This document shows positions 31,789-40,519 of a DNA stretch of 64,000 bases, one piece after another. This stretch comes from Stutzerimonas kunmingensis (GTDB lineage: Bacteria; Pseudomonadota; Gammaproteobacteria; Pseudomonadales; Pseudomonadaceae): the NCBI RefSeq assembly GCF_021432085.1, contig NZ_CP090366.1, positions 1,054,001-1,118,000 on the forward strand. Reading direction: 5' to 3'. The notes beneath the pieces were generated by a model. The model ran no database searches, had not been told where the DNA came from, and was given only the letters and a program-made list of their open reading frames with translations. Within the stretch, counting starts at the first letter, position 1. Each line of letters starts with the position of its first letter. The position numbers and the translations under genes are program-made.

Positions 31789-34090
31789 CCTGCCACAAGC
31801 CAATACTCGCCCTGCCTCCAGCTGGTCGGCCATCTGGATTCTGCCTCTGATCGCACTGGCTATCGGAGCGTGGCTCGCCTGGCAGGCCTATAGCGAGCGA
31901 GGCATCCACATCGAGGTGGTCTTCGAGAGTGCCGAAGGGATCGAGATCGGCAAGACGTCGGTGCTCTACAAGGGCATGACGATCGGTGTCGTGCGTGATC
32001 TGCGTCTAGGCGACGATGAGCGTCGGCAGGTCGTTGTCGCGGACATCGAGATGAACAAGGACGTCGATGGCTATCTACGCAGCGGCACGCGCTTCTGGCT
32101 GGTCAAGCCCAGTGTGACGCTAGCCGGGATTACCGGGCTGGAGACTCTGGTGTCGGGCAACTACATCGGTATCAGCCCTGCTGATGGCGAGACAACGCGG
32201 CGTTTCGTTGCGCTGGCGGAAGAGCCGCCGATGTCCGACAGCCGCATCGGCCTGCACCTGACGCTCAAAGCCGAGCGCCTTGGCTCGCTGAATCGCGGCA
32301 GTCCGGTGTTCTATCGGCAGATCCAGGTCGGACAGGTGAAGAACTACGTGTTGTCCGAGGACGACAGTACCGTCGAGGTGCAGTTGTATATCCAGCCGGA
32401 GTACGCCCATCTGGTGCGCAAGCACACGCGATTCTGGAATGCCAGCGGCGTCACCGTGGATGCCGGTCTAACGGGGGTTAAGTTCCGTACGGAGTCTCTG
32501 GCTAGCATCGTCGCCGGCGGTATCGCCTTCGCCACGCCATCTCACCGCAAGGACAGCCCTGCGACCGATCCGAGCATCCCGTTCCGGCTCTACGAGGACT
32601 TCGATGCGGCCCAGGCGGGTATCAAGACACTCGTATCTCTGCAGGATTTCGATGGGCTGCAGGCCGGCCGGACGCCTGTCATCTACAAGGGCATGCAGGT
32701 CGGTCTGCTGAAGAAGCTGGATATCGATTCCGACCTCAGCGGCGCGCAGGCCGAACTCTCCATCGACCCGCTGTTCGAGGACTATCTGGTAGAGGACACG
32801 CAATTCTGGGTGGTCAAGCCATCGGTATCGGTCGCCGGTATTTCCGGGCTCGAGGCCTTGGTGCGCGGCAATTACATCGCTGTTCGCCCCGGCGAGAAGG
32901 GTGCAGAAGCCAGGCGCAACTTCGTCGCACGCGCCAAGGCACCACCGCTGGATATACGCTCGCCCGGCCTTCACCTGGTACTGACGGCGGACAACCTCGG
33001 CTCGCTGGATGTCGGTAGTCCTGTGCTCTATCGCCAGGTACGGGTTGGCTCCGTGCAGAGTTACCAGTTCTCACGCGACCAGCAGCGGGTCGTGGTTGGC
33101 GTGCACATCGAGCAGCCCTACGCCGACCTGGTGAACAGTTCGAGCCGGTTCTGGAATGCCAGTGGCATTTCCCTTACCGGCGGGCTTTCCGGTATTGAGG
33201 TACGCAGCGAATCGCTGCAGAGCCTGCTGGCCGGGGGCATCGCATTCGAGACGCCGGAGCCGCAAGCTCCGGCTACCAGAAAGGTGCCCCGATTTAAGTT
33301 GCACAAGGACCGGGACAGCGCAATACGGCGCGGTACCTCGATAGAGATTCGTCTCGATCGCGGCGACGGCCTCGGTGCCGGCACGCCGATCCGCTACAAG
33401 GGGCTGGAGGTCGGCGAGGTTGACAGTGTGACGCTTAGCGATGACCTCGGACACGTCGTGCTGCGGGCCCGGATTACCGCCGCAGAGTCGCGGATTGCTC
33501 GTGCTGGTACTCAGTTCTGGGTCGTACGGCCCGAGCTTGGCCTCATGCGCACCGCCAATCTGGATACGCTGGTCAGTGGTCTCTATCTTGAGGTGGCTCC
33601 CGGCAAACCAGGTGCGGTCGCTCAAGCGCGTTTCGTGGGCCAGGAGCGTGAGCCGCAGAAGGCTGGTGAAGGGCTCACCCTGGTCCTCAGCGCGGCGCGT
33701 CTGGGTTCGATCAAGCCAGGCAATGCGGTCACCTACCGTGAGGTGAAGGTCGGTGAGGTGACTGGCTACGAGTTGGGGCAGACTGCCGACCGTGTATTGA
33801 TCCGCGTACTTATCGAGCCGCGTTATGCTGCACTGGTGCACACCGGCAGCCGTTTCTGGGAAACCAGTGGCTTCGGTGTCGACTTCAGCCTGTTCAAGGG
33901 CGCCAGTTTGCGTACCGATTCGCTGGAGTCGCTGATCGAGGGCGGTGTTGCCTTTGCCACGCCTGATGGCGAGCAGATGGGGCGCAGCGCACTACCGGGA
34001 CAGACGTTCGCCTTGTTCAAGGAGCCGCAGGAGGAATGGTTTGGCTGGGCGCCGAAGATCGAGCTGGGGCGAGCTGCCAGTGACAAGTGA
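31781..34090 (+). CDS. Six-MCE-module PqiB/LetB-like lipid transport protein
   Basis: A 769-residue protein with one N-terminal membrane anchor (about 16-38) and six MCE (MlaD-like) modules, at about 43-135, 155-252, 280-372, 395-490, 517-608 and 630-727. Each has a recognisable core such as TSVLYKGMTIGVV or SPVFYRQIQVGQV. E. coli PqiB has three and LetB seven. MCE rings stack into tunnels that carry lipids between inner and outer membranes. Odd modules carry the Y-K-G core and even ones Y-R-Q/E, suggesting growth by duplication of a two-module unit. It is the last gene of the operon. Confidence 0.92.
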   Translation: MTDLPQANTRPASSWSAIWILPLIALAIGAWLAWQAYSERGIHIEVVFESAEGIEIGKTSVLYKGMTIGVVRDLRLGDDERRQVVVADIEMNKDVDGYLRSGTRFWLVKPSVTLAGITGLETLVSGNYIGISPADGETTRRFVALAEEPPMSDSRIGLHLTLKAERLGSLNRGSPVFYRQIQVGQVKNYVLSEDDSTVEVQLYIQPEYAHLVRKHTRFWNASGVTVDAGLTGVKFRTESLASIVAGGIAFATPSHRKDSPATDPSIPFRLYEDFDAAQAGIKTLVSLQDFDGLQAGRTPVIYKGMQVGLLKKLDIDSDLSGAQAELSIDPLFEDYLVEDTQFWVVKPSVSVAGISGLEALVRGNYIAVRPGEKGAEARRNFVARAKAPPLDIRSPGLHLVLTADNLGSLDVGSPVLYRQVRVGSVQSYQFSRDQQRVVVGVHIEQPYADLVNSSSRFWNASGISLTGGLSGIEVRSESLQSLLAGGIAFETPEPQAPATRKVPRFKLHKDRDSAIRRGTSIEIRLDRGDGLGAGTPIRYKGLEVGEVDSVTLSDDLGHVVLRARITAAESRIARAGTQFWVVRPELGLMRTANLDTLVSGLYLEVAPGKPGAVAQARFVGQEREPQKAGEGLTLVLSAARLGSIKPGNAVTYREVKVGEVTGYELGQTADRVLIRVLIEPRYAALVHTGSRFWETSGFGVDFSLFKGASLRTDSLESLIEGGVAFATPDGEQMGRSALPGQTFALFKEPQEEWFGWAPKIELGRAASDK

Positions 34091-34111
34091 CGATTGATCC
34101 GGGACGTTGTT

Positions 34112-34133
34112 GGTGGGCTGAAGTCCACCCTAC
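34112..34133. repeat. Half-size GTAGGGTGGA-family palindrome
   Basis: GGTGGGCT...AGTCCACCCTAC hairpin resembling one arm of the full elements at 37748, 41973, 45058 and 45232. Confidence 0.55.
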
Positions 34134-34156
34134 GGCGATATCCGGATGTGTATGAG

Positions 34157-34180
34157 AAAGGGCCCCGCGGGGCCCTTTTT
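34157..34180. terminator. Terminator between the converging MCE gene and mksB
   Basis: AAAGGGCCCC pairs with GGGGCCCTTT around a two-base CG loop, then T5. It is near-symmetrical, so it could serve both the MCE operon (plus) and mksFEB (minus, with a T run also on the other strand). Confidence 0.85.
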
Positions 34181-34193
34181 CATTGCAGGGAGA

Positions 34194-37028
34194 TCAGGCC
34201 GGTTCTTCGGTCCGTTGGGCTGAAGCAATGTGCTCGCTGGCGATCGGTTCGCGGCGGCTGATGTATTTCCAGTCCGCCTCGTCGATGTAGATACCGGCCG
34301 GCCCGCTGCCGCCCTCTAGGTCGATGGCGACGTGCGCGGAGACCTGTGGCTTCACCGACGCGAGGATCGGCACGAAGCCCAGCTGCAGGCTGGTTTCGAT
34401 CAGCGCCTGCTGGTTGCGTTCGTCGATGTCAGCCGCCTCGTCGAGGTAGTAGGGCAGTCGGATGCGCCCGGCCTGCTCGCGGTCCATCAGGTGCAGCAAC
34501 AGATACATGTTGGTCAGCGCCTTGATGGTCATGGTGGTGCCGTTGGACGCCGCACCGTCGATGTCGGTGTGGATAACCGGCTGGCCGCCAACCTTGGTGA
34601 TCTCGAACGCCAGCTCGAATAGGTCTTTCAAGCCCAGCTGGTTGTTGTTCGCCGCCACCAGCCGCGCCAGATACTCCTTGGCTTCCTCGTTCTTCGCGTC
34701 CTGTTCGGAAGACTGGGACAGATCGAACACCGAGAGCGTCTCGCCTTCCTCGTATTGCCCGGCGCTGTGGATGATCTGATCGATATGCTTGAGCGCATCC
34801 TTGTTCGGCGCCAGCACGATGCGGAAGCTCGCCAGGTTGGAAACCTGACGCTTGTTGATCTCGCGGTTGAACAGCGCCAGCTGGTGTTCCAGGCTTTCGT
34901 AGTCGCTACGGATATTGCGCAGCGTTCGAGCGATGTCGGTGACCGCGGCACGGCGCGCCTTGGCCAGGGTCAGCGCCTCGTCCTGGCGATGCGCGTAGGC
35001 GTTGACCAAGAGTTGCAGACGACGCTCGGGATCTTCCTCGCTGTCGAACTTGGCCACGCCTTTCAGGCGCACCTGGGCATACAGCGCCTCGATCTGGCCG
35101 TCGACGCGCTGTAGCGCCTGCCAGCTGTCCTGGTAGTCGTTGAGTAGCGGCAGCAGGTTGTCCAGCGAGTCGTCCACCGGATCCATGAACGGCGTGCCGA
35201 ACGGTAGGTTGGCTGGCAGCAGCTGGCGACGACGCAGGGCGTCTTCCAGCGTGCGCTCCTTGGCTTCCAGATCGGCCAGCTGACGGCCGACCAGCTGCAG
35301 CTTGGCGGACAGGTGCTGGACGCGCTCGGCGAAGGCGTCACTGGTGCGCTTGAGTTCTTCCTGGGCTGCCTCGGCCTGGGCCAGCTGCTCCAGCTTTGCC
35401 GGCTCTTCTGCGGCCAGGGTCTGGCTGCGGCGGAAGTCTTCCAGCGCTTTCTGCGCATCCAGCACGGCCTGGTACAGCGCCTCGGCCTGGGCCTTGCTCG
35501 CAGCGCGGTCGACGGCCACGGCATGCTGGGTCTTGAGCTGCTTGAGCTCGCGCTCGAGACGATCCTTCTGGTCGCGCAGGGCGGCGCGGTCGGCGAGCGC
35601 CTGCAAGGCCGGTGGTTCGATATGCGAAAGGTCGATGGACAGGCCCGGCACCGAGAAGGTGTCGCCCTTGAAGCGATCCAGCACCGCTTCGACTGCCTTG
35701 ACCCAGTCCTCGCCTTCTGCAGTGATGCCTTTCTCACCCAGCGGTAGGCTGAACAGCTGGCCGTTGAACAGGCGCATCAGGCGATCCACATCGGCCTGGG
35801 AAAACTCCTCGCGCAAACGCGAATAGCTGTTGTTGTCGGCATGGTCGAGCTGCTGCTTGACCGACTTCAAGCGCTTTTCCAGGTCGCGCAGGCGCTCGTC
35901 CAGGTCCTCGCTGGAGAACTGGCGGGACTGCGCCAGTGCACCGGCCAGCTCGTCATGGGCGTCCTTGGCGGCGAGCAGCTGCTGCTCCAGCACATGGGCG
36001 TCCTCCACCAGGGTGAAACGGTTCTTCAGCACCGCCAGCTCGCCGAGCCAGCGCTGGGCTTCGCTGATCTCGCGCTCCAGCCGCATCAGCTCGCCGGTCG
36101 AACCGCGCTGTTCATTCTGCAGGCCGTCCTGCTCGCGACGGTAGTGCTCGGCCTGGATCACCAGCTCTTCCTTGCGTGCATCGGCGTAGTCGTGCCAGGT
36201 GCCGAGCAGGTTGTCGAGCAACGGCGACAGGCGATGCAGCTTGCCGCGCAGCAGCTCGCGCTGGGCGACACCGGAAGCCAGCGCTTCGACCAGCGGGCCG
36301 GCGGCGACCAGTGCCTGGTAGTCCTGCTCCATGCGGCGCACGTCGCGGAAGGCTTCTTCGGTGGCTGCGATGTAGTCGACGCTGCCCGAGCGCAGGCTGT
36401 GCTCGAAGGCATCGAGGAACAGCTGCTTCAATTTGGCCGCCGTGATCTCGCGCATGTGCAGCAGGTTGATGAACAGCGCGCGGAAGGTCTTCAGGCTCTG
36501 CTCGCTGGTCGAGCGCAGCGGGATCAGCGTCATGTCCAACGGGATTGAGGTGTGCCCGCCGACCAGCAGCCGGCGCAGTTCATCCGGCTTGGCCTCGTAG
36601 GCCTTGATGCCGGCGCGTTCGAGATTGGCGAACAGCTCGCGCTGGCGCAGGCAGGTGCCGTTCTGCTGGTAATGGTCGAGATCCAGCGAGCCCTGGTAGA
36701 CGAAGAACTGGTGGCCGAAGCCGCCGCCCGGGCCGCGACCGGCCACGCCGATCACATGCGGGCCGTGGGGCAGCATGACTTCCACCAGGATGTAGCTGGT
36801 GTCGCTGGCGAAGTAGAACTTGCGTGACTGCTCGAGGCTGTACTTGCCGAAGCTCATGTCCGACATGCGCGCCAGGATCGGGAACTGCAGCGCGTTGATC
36901 GAAGCGGACTTGCCGAGGTTGTTGGCGCCGTAGACCGACAGCGGGTTCTCCAGCGGGAAGATGCCGAGGCTGTAGCCGGCGGTGTTCAGCAGGGCGAAGC
37001 GGCGAATGCCGTAGCGTTCCTGGCTCAT
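34194..37028 (-). CDS. mksB: Condensin subunit MksB (SMC-like ATPase)
   Basis: SMC-like ATPase of the MksBEF condensin, which compacts and helps segregate the chromosome. It is 944 residues. Walker A is GANNLGKS (34-41) near the N-terminus. A long coiled-coil region (roughly 220-760) is broken by a short hinge-like segment, and the C-terminal ATPase half has the Walker B stretch YYLDEAADID. The length is much shorter than MukB (about 1480), as expected for MksB. It overlaps mksE by four bases. No TOPRIM (MksG/JetD) gene is adjacent. Confidence 0.9.
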   Translation of the reverse strand: MSQERYGIRRFALLNTAGYSLGIFPLENPLSVYGANNLGKSASINALQFPILARMSDMSFGKYSLEQSRKFYFASDTSYILVEVMLPHGPHVIGVAGRGPGGGFGHQFFVYQGSLDLDHYQQNGTCLRQRELFANLERAGIKAYEAKPDELRRLLVGGHTSIPLDMTLIPLRSTSEQSLKTFRALFINLLHMREITAAKLKQLFLDAFEHSLRSGSVDYIAATEEAFRDVRRMEQDYQALVAAGPLVEALASGVAQRELLRGKLHRLSPLLDNLLGTWHDYADARKEELVIQAEHYRREQDGLQNEQRGSTGELMRLEREISEAQRWLGELAVLKNRFTLVEDAHVLEQQLLAAKDAHDELAGALAQSRQFSSEDLDERLRDLEKRLKSVKQQLDHADNNSYSRLREEFSQADVDRLMRLFNGQLFSLPLGEKGITAEGEDWVKAVEAVLDRFKGDTFSVPGLSIDLSHIEPPALQALADRAALRDQKDRLERELKQLKTQHAVAVDRAASKAQAEALYQAVLDAQKALEDFRRSQTLAAEEPAKLEQLAQAEAAQEELKRTSDAFAERVQHLSAKLQLVGRQLADLEAKERTLEDALRRRQLLPANLPFGTPFMDPVDDSLDNLLPLLNDYQDSWQALQRVDGQIEALYAQVRLKGVAKFDSEEDPERRLQLLVNAYAHRQDEALTLAKARRAAVTDIARTLRNIRSDYESLEHQLALFNREINKRQVSNLASFRIVLAPNKDALKHIDQIIHSAGQYEEGETLSVFDLSQSSEQDAKNEEAKEYLARLVAANNNQLGLKDLFELAFEITKVGGQPVIHTDIDGAASNGTTMTIKALTNMYLLLHLMDREQAGRIRLPYYLDEAADIDERNQQALIETSLQLGFVPILASVKPQVSAHVAIDLEGGSGPAGIYIDEADWKYISRREPIASEHIASAQRTEEPA

Positions 37029-37726
37029 GCTTCAAGCTCCTTTTCTGCAGCAATGGCGCGGGCGAGGGCGGCTTCTTCGGACTCTTCGACGAGAGCTTCG
37101 TCCGGCTCTTCGATAAGGATGATGTCGTCCTCGCTGTCGTCTTCAGCGATCAGCTCCGGCGCTGGTAACGGCAGGTCGCTGCTGTGCAGGCTGGCGGCGA
37201 GATCGCGGTCCTGCTGCACCGACAGGCAGACGTCGAGGAAGCGGTGCATCGGTGGCAGGAAGCGGTAGACGCCGTTGCTGTCCTCGGCGAAGCCCAGCTG
37301 CGTCAGGCGGCGGATGACCTTTTCTTTCAGCTCTTCCTGCGTGGTGACTTCGGCCTGCAGGAACAGGTCGCGGTACTTGTCCAGCAGCGCCGGCAGTTCA
37401 TCGCGACCGAGGCTGCCGCCATCGAGCACGGCCAGCGGATCGCGGCCCTGGTCGGCCAGGTGCTCGACGAGGATGAAGGTGAACAGTGCCAGGCGCTGGG
37501 CGGTCTTGTTCACCTGCGCGCCCATCTGCTCGGGGACGAAGTAATAGAAGCCGCGCGGATCGCAGACCAGCTCGAAGCCGAGCGCCTTGAACAATGCGCG
37601 GTACTGGTCCTGCATGTTCGACAGCTGCGCGTAGGGCTCCGGCTCGCTGCGCGACAGGTGATAGCCCTTGAACAGCTCGCGGAAGATCGGCGCCAGCTGG
37701 GTCATTTCCTTGAGGTCGATGTTCAT
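37025..37726 (-). CDS. mksE: Condensin subunit MksE
   Basis: A 233-residue KITE-type subunit (MukE-like) that bridges the kleisin MksF and the MksB heads. It is rich in helices, with a winged-helix core including AQRLALFTFILVEHLADQG and RRLTQLGFAEDSNGVYRFLP in separate blocks, and ends in a strongly acidic tail (AEDDSEDDIILIEEPDEALVE in part). Its stop overlaps the mksB start (ATGA), so the two are translationally coupled. Assignment rests on position and overall resemblance. Confidence 0.88.
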   Translation of the reverse strand: MNIDLKEMTQLAPIFRELFKGYHLSRSEPEPYAQLSNMQDQYRALFKALGFELVCDPRGFYYFVPEQMGAQVNKTAQRLALFTFILVEHLADQGRDPLAVLDGGSLGRDELPALLDKYRDLFLQAEVTTQEELKEKVIRRLTQLGFAEDSNGVYRFLPPMHRFLDVCLSVQQDRDLAASLHSSDLPLPAPELIAEDDSEDDIILIEEPDEALVEESEEAALARAIAAEKELEA

Positions 37727-37747
37727 AGATGTGGCTCACAGGCAATC

Positions 37748-37827
37748 GTAGGGTGGAAAACGGCGCAGCCTTTTCCACCGGAAAGTTCGGTGTCAGCGGT
37801 GGACAAGCAAAGCGTTGTCCACCCTAC
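37748..37827. repeat. GTAGGGTGGA palindromic element (copy B)
   Basis: 80 bp between mksF and mksE. The ends GTAGGGTGGA and TCCACCCTAC are perfect inverted repeats. Inside are two hairpins: GGTGGAAAA/TTTTCCACC and GGTGGACAA/TTGTCCACC. Confidence 0.85.
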
Positions 37828-37834
37828 GTAGGGA

Positions 37835-39076
37835 TTAGCCATTCGCATTGGCCACCAGGGCAAAGGAGCTGAGGCTGACGCGGTGCTCGCGGGTCAGGTA
37901 TTCGCGGCGTTCCAGGCGGTCGCGCTGGAAGCGGGCATCACGCGACAGGCGCGAGAACCAGTAGAGCAGCTCGTCGGTGGCGCCCTCGGGTTCCTGTTCC
38001 AGCAGCCAGGCCATCAGGTCCGGCAGCGGCAGTGCCTGCTGGCAGCGCTCGATCATCTCGCGGGCGGTGCGCGGTGCGCGCGGCTGCTCGCCCTTGCGCT
38101 TGCCGCTGGCCCGCGGGAACTGCGCCGGTTTCGGCTCGAAGCGGGCCAGGGCATAGACGTAGGCCTCGACCTGGCTGGCAGTGCCGAGAAAGGTGCTCTG
38201 CGGACGGGTGAACAGCGGCAGCGAGGCCTGCGGTACGGCGTCCAGGCCTTTCTTGCGGATCGCCGACAGCGCCAGCGCGGCGCCGCGGGTCACCGCATTG
38301 TGCCGGCGGGCTTCCTCGCGCAGCGGCAGCAGCAGTTCGCGGGCCTTGCGCAGGGTCAGCTGGGCGGTGGTCTGCATCTCGAGGATGCGCGCGTGGGTGC
38401 GCAGCAGGAGGTCGTCGTCCACCAGCTGGCCAAGGCGTTGCTGTTCGCCGAGCAGTTTCATCAGCACCTGCTCGACGCGGTGCACGCCCTGCTCGAAGGC
38501 GCCATCGGCGGAGACCAGCTGGATCATCGGCTCGACGTATTCGTCCCAAGTCGCCAACACCTCGGCATAGCGCTGGCGCAGCGGAATCTGGCGGTCGCTG
38601 GTCTTGGCCCGGTCGGCCACGGCGACCAGGGCCTGTTCGTCGTTATCGAGCTTCTTCAATACATCGCGCACGCGCATGTCCAGCAGGCGCAGCTGGCGGG
38701 CCAAGTCGTTGCCGTCGCGAATCTCGAACGCATCGAGAATATGCCCGGCCAGGCGCTCCAAGTGGCGCAGGTAGGCTTCGATCTCCAGGCACAGGCCGAG
38801 GCGGTGCTCGCGGCGCAGGTATGCGAGGAAGTCGTGGATCTGCGCGTTCAGCTCGAAGCGGTTGGGGCTCTTGGCCACCGGCACTAGGATGTCCAGGCGG
38901 ATCCACTGGTCGAGCAGGGCAGTGATATCGGTGGGCGTGCCTTCGGGCAGTTGCGCGGCCAGCTGATGACGAAGTTCGATCAGACTCAGGGTGCCGGCGT
39001 CGAAACGCTCGCACAGCGGCTCGAGCAACGTCCAGTGTTCGGCGAGGGCACGCAGTACGCGCTTGGGTTCGATCAT
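37835..39076 (-). CDS. mksF: Condensin subunit MksF (kleisin)
   Basis: Kleisin (MukF-like) subunit that closes the MksB ring. It is 413 residues from the ATG beginning MIEPKRVLRALAEHW; the open frame extends 41 codons upstream but without family character. The visible arrangement is an N-terminal winged-helix region, a central helical bundle and a C-terminal winged helix. The ribosome site is weak. It is first in the mksF-mksE-mksB operon; a palindromic repeat element lies between mksF and mksE. Confidence 0.88.
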   Translation of the reverse strand: MIEPKRVLRALAEHWTLLEPLCERFDAGTLSLIELRHQLAAQLPEGTPTDITALLDQWIRLDILVPVAKSPNRFELNAQIHDFLAYLRREHRLGLCLEIEAYLRHLERLAGHILDAFEIRDGNDLARQLRLLDMRVRDVLKKLDNDEQALVAVADRAKTSDRQIPLRQRYAEVLATWDEYVEPMIQLVSADGAFEQGVHRVEQVLMKLLGEQQRLGQLVDDDLLLRTHARILEMQTTAQLTLRKARELLLPLREEARRHNAVTRGAALALSAIRKKGLDAVPQASLPLFTRPQSTFLGTASQVEAYVYALARFEPKPAQFPRASGKRKGEQPRAPRTAREMIERCQQALPLPDLMAWLLEQEPEGATDELLYWFSRLSRDARFQRDRLERREYLTREHRVSLSSFALVANANG

Positions 39077-39395
39077 CGAGGCGCCAGTCCAGCCAGTGAA
39101 AAAAGCGCGAATTGTACTGCATTGACAGCCCACTGAAGGCCCGCCGGACAATCGGACGCGCTCTGAATGCGGCGCCCGGCAATCAACTGGGCGATTCACT
39201 TGAACGTCATTGCAGGCGGGTTAGCCTGTCTAGCATCGGCGCTTGCAGCCACATCGGTGCTGCCGGATGTCCTTGAATGGTGACGAAGTGTTGAAAATCT
39301 ATTTCGATCTGCGCCGGTAATCGGCACAATTCGCGGCTTTTGCAAACGGGAGCTGCCGGCTCCTGTCCGGCGAAATCCCTTGGGGGCACGTAGAC
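39077..39395. other. Divergent promoter region between mksF and nspC
   Basis: About 320 bases with no supported gene. It should carry divergent promoters for mksFEB and nspC. A TTGAAA at 39291 has no good -10 at the right distance, so no promoter is claimed. Confidence 0.5.
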
Positions 39396-40493
39396 ATGAT
39401 CCAGACGCCGTATTACCTCATTGATAAACAGAAGCTCCTGGGCAACCTCGAGAAGATCGCCTACGTGCGCGAACAGTCCGGCGCCAAGGCGCTGCTGGCC
39501 CTCAAGTGCTTCGCCACCTGGTCGGTGTTCGACCTCATGCAGCAGTACATGGACGGCACCACCTCGTCGTCGCTGTACGAGCTCAAGCTCGGCCGGCAGA
39601 AGTTCGCCGGCGAGACCCACGCCTACAGCGTGGCCTGGGCCGACGACGAGATCGAAGAGATGGTCGCCAACTGCGACAAGATCATCTTCAACTCCATCGG
39701 CCAGCTGGAGCGCTTCGAGGCTCCGACCTCCGGCACCATCCGCGGCCTGCGCGTCAACCCGCAGGTCAGCAGCTCCGACTACCTGCTCGCCGACCCGGCG
39801 CGGCCGTTCAGCCGCCTGGGCGAGCATGATCCGGCGAAGATCGAGGCGGTGATCGGCAAGATCAGCGGCTTCATGTTCCACAACAACTGCGAGAACGCGA
39901 GCTTCGAGCTGTTCGACCAGATGCTGACCACCATCGAGGAGCGCTTCGGCCATCTGCTGGCACAGGTCCAGTGGGTCAGCCTCGGCGGTGGCATCCACTT
40001 CACCGGCGAAGGCTATCCGCTCGATGCGTTCTGTGCGCGGCTGAAGGCGTTCTCGGAAAAATTCGGCGTGCAGGTCTACCTGGAGCCCGGCGAAGCGGCG
40101 ATCACCATGAGCGCCTCGCTGGAAGTGACGGTGCTCGACACCCTGTACAACGGCAAGAACCTTGCGGTGGTCGACAGCTCGATCGAGGCGCACATGCTCG
40201 ACCTGCTGATCTACCGCCTCAACGCCAAGATGGCGCCCTCAGGCGGCGAGCACAGCTACATGGTGTGCGGTAAGAGCTGTCTGGCCGGCGACATCTTCGG
40301 GGAGTACCAATTCGATCGCCCGCTGGCCATCGGCGATCGGCTGTCGTTCATCGACGCGGCAGGCTACACCATGGTCAAGAAAAACTGGTTCAACGGCCTG
40401 AAAATGCCGTCCATCGTGGTAAAGCAGCTCGACGGCAGCGTCGAGGTAGTTCGTGAGTTCGACTTTAACGATTACCTGTCCAGCCTTTCCTGA
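39396..40493 (+). CDS. nspC: Carboxynorspermidine decarboxylase
   Basis: PLP enzyme of the alanine-racemase fold that decarboxylates carboxynorspermidine or carboxyspermidine to the polyamine. It is 365 residues. The PLP lysine is Lys37 in ALLALKCFATWSVFD, and the glycine-rich phosphate-binding loop is LGGGIHFTGEGYPL. The active-site Cys region GKSCLAGDIFG and the C-terminal YTMVKKNWFNG are present. The partner dehydrogenase follows after about 26 bases. This is the SpeD/SpeE-independent route to triamines. Confidence 0.94.
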   Translation: MIQTPYYLIDKQKLLGNLEKIAYVREQSGAKALLALKCFATWSVFDLMQQYMDGTTSSSLYELKLGRQKFAGETHAYSVAWADDEIEEMVANCDKIIFNSIGQLERFEAPTSGTIRGLRVNPQVSSSDYLLADPARPFSRLGEHDPAKIEAVIGKISGFMFHNNCENASFELFDQMLTTIEERFGHLLAQVQWVSLGGGIHFTGEGYPLDAFCARLKAFSEKFGVQVYLEPGEAAITMSASLEVTVLDTLYNGKNLAVVDSSIEAHMLDLLIYRLNAKMAPSGGEHSYMVCGKSCLAGDIFGEYQFDRPLAIGDRLSFIDAAGYTMVKKNWFNGLKMPSIVVKQLDGSVEVVREFDFNDYLSSLS

Positions 40494-40519
40494 GGCCGCA
40501 GTACAAGGGGGTGAAACAA

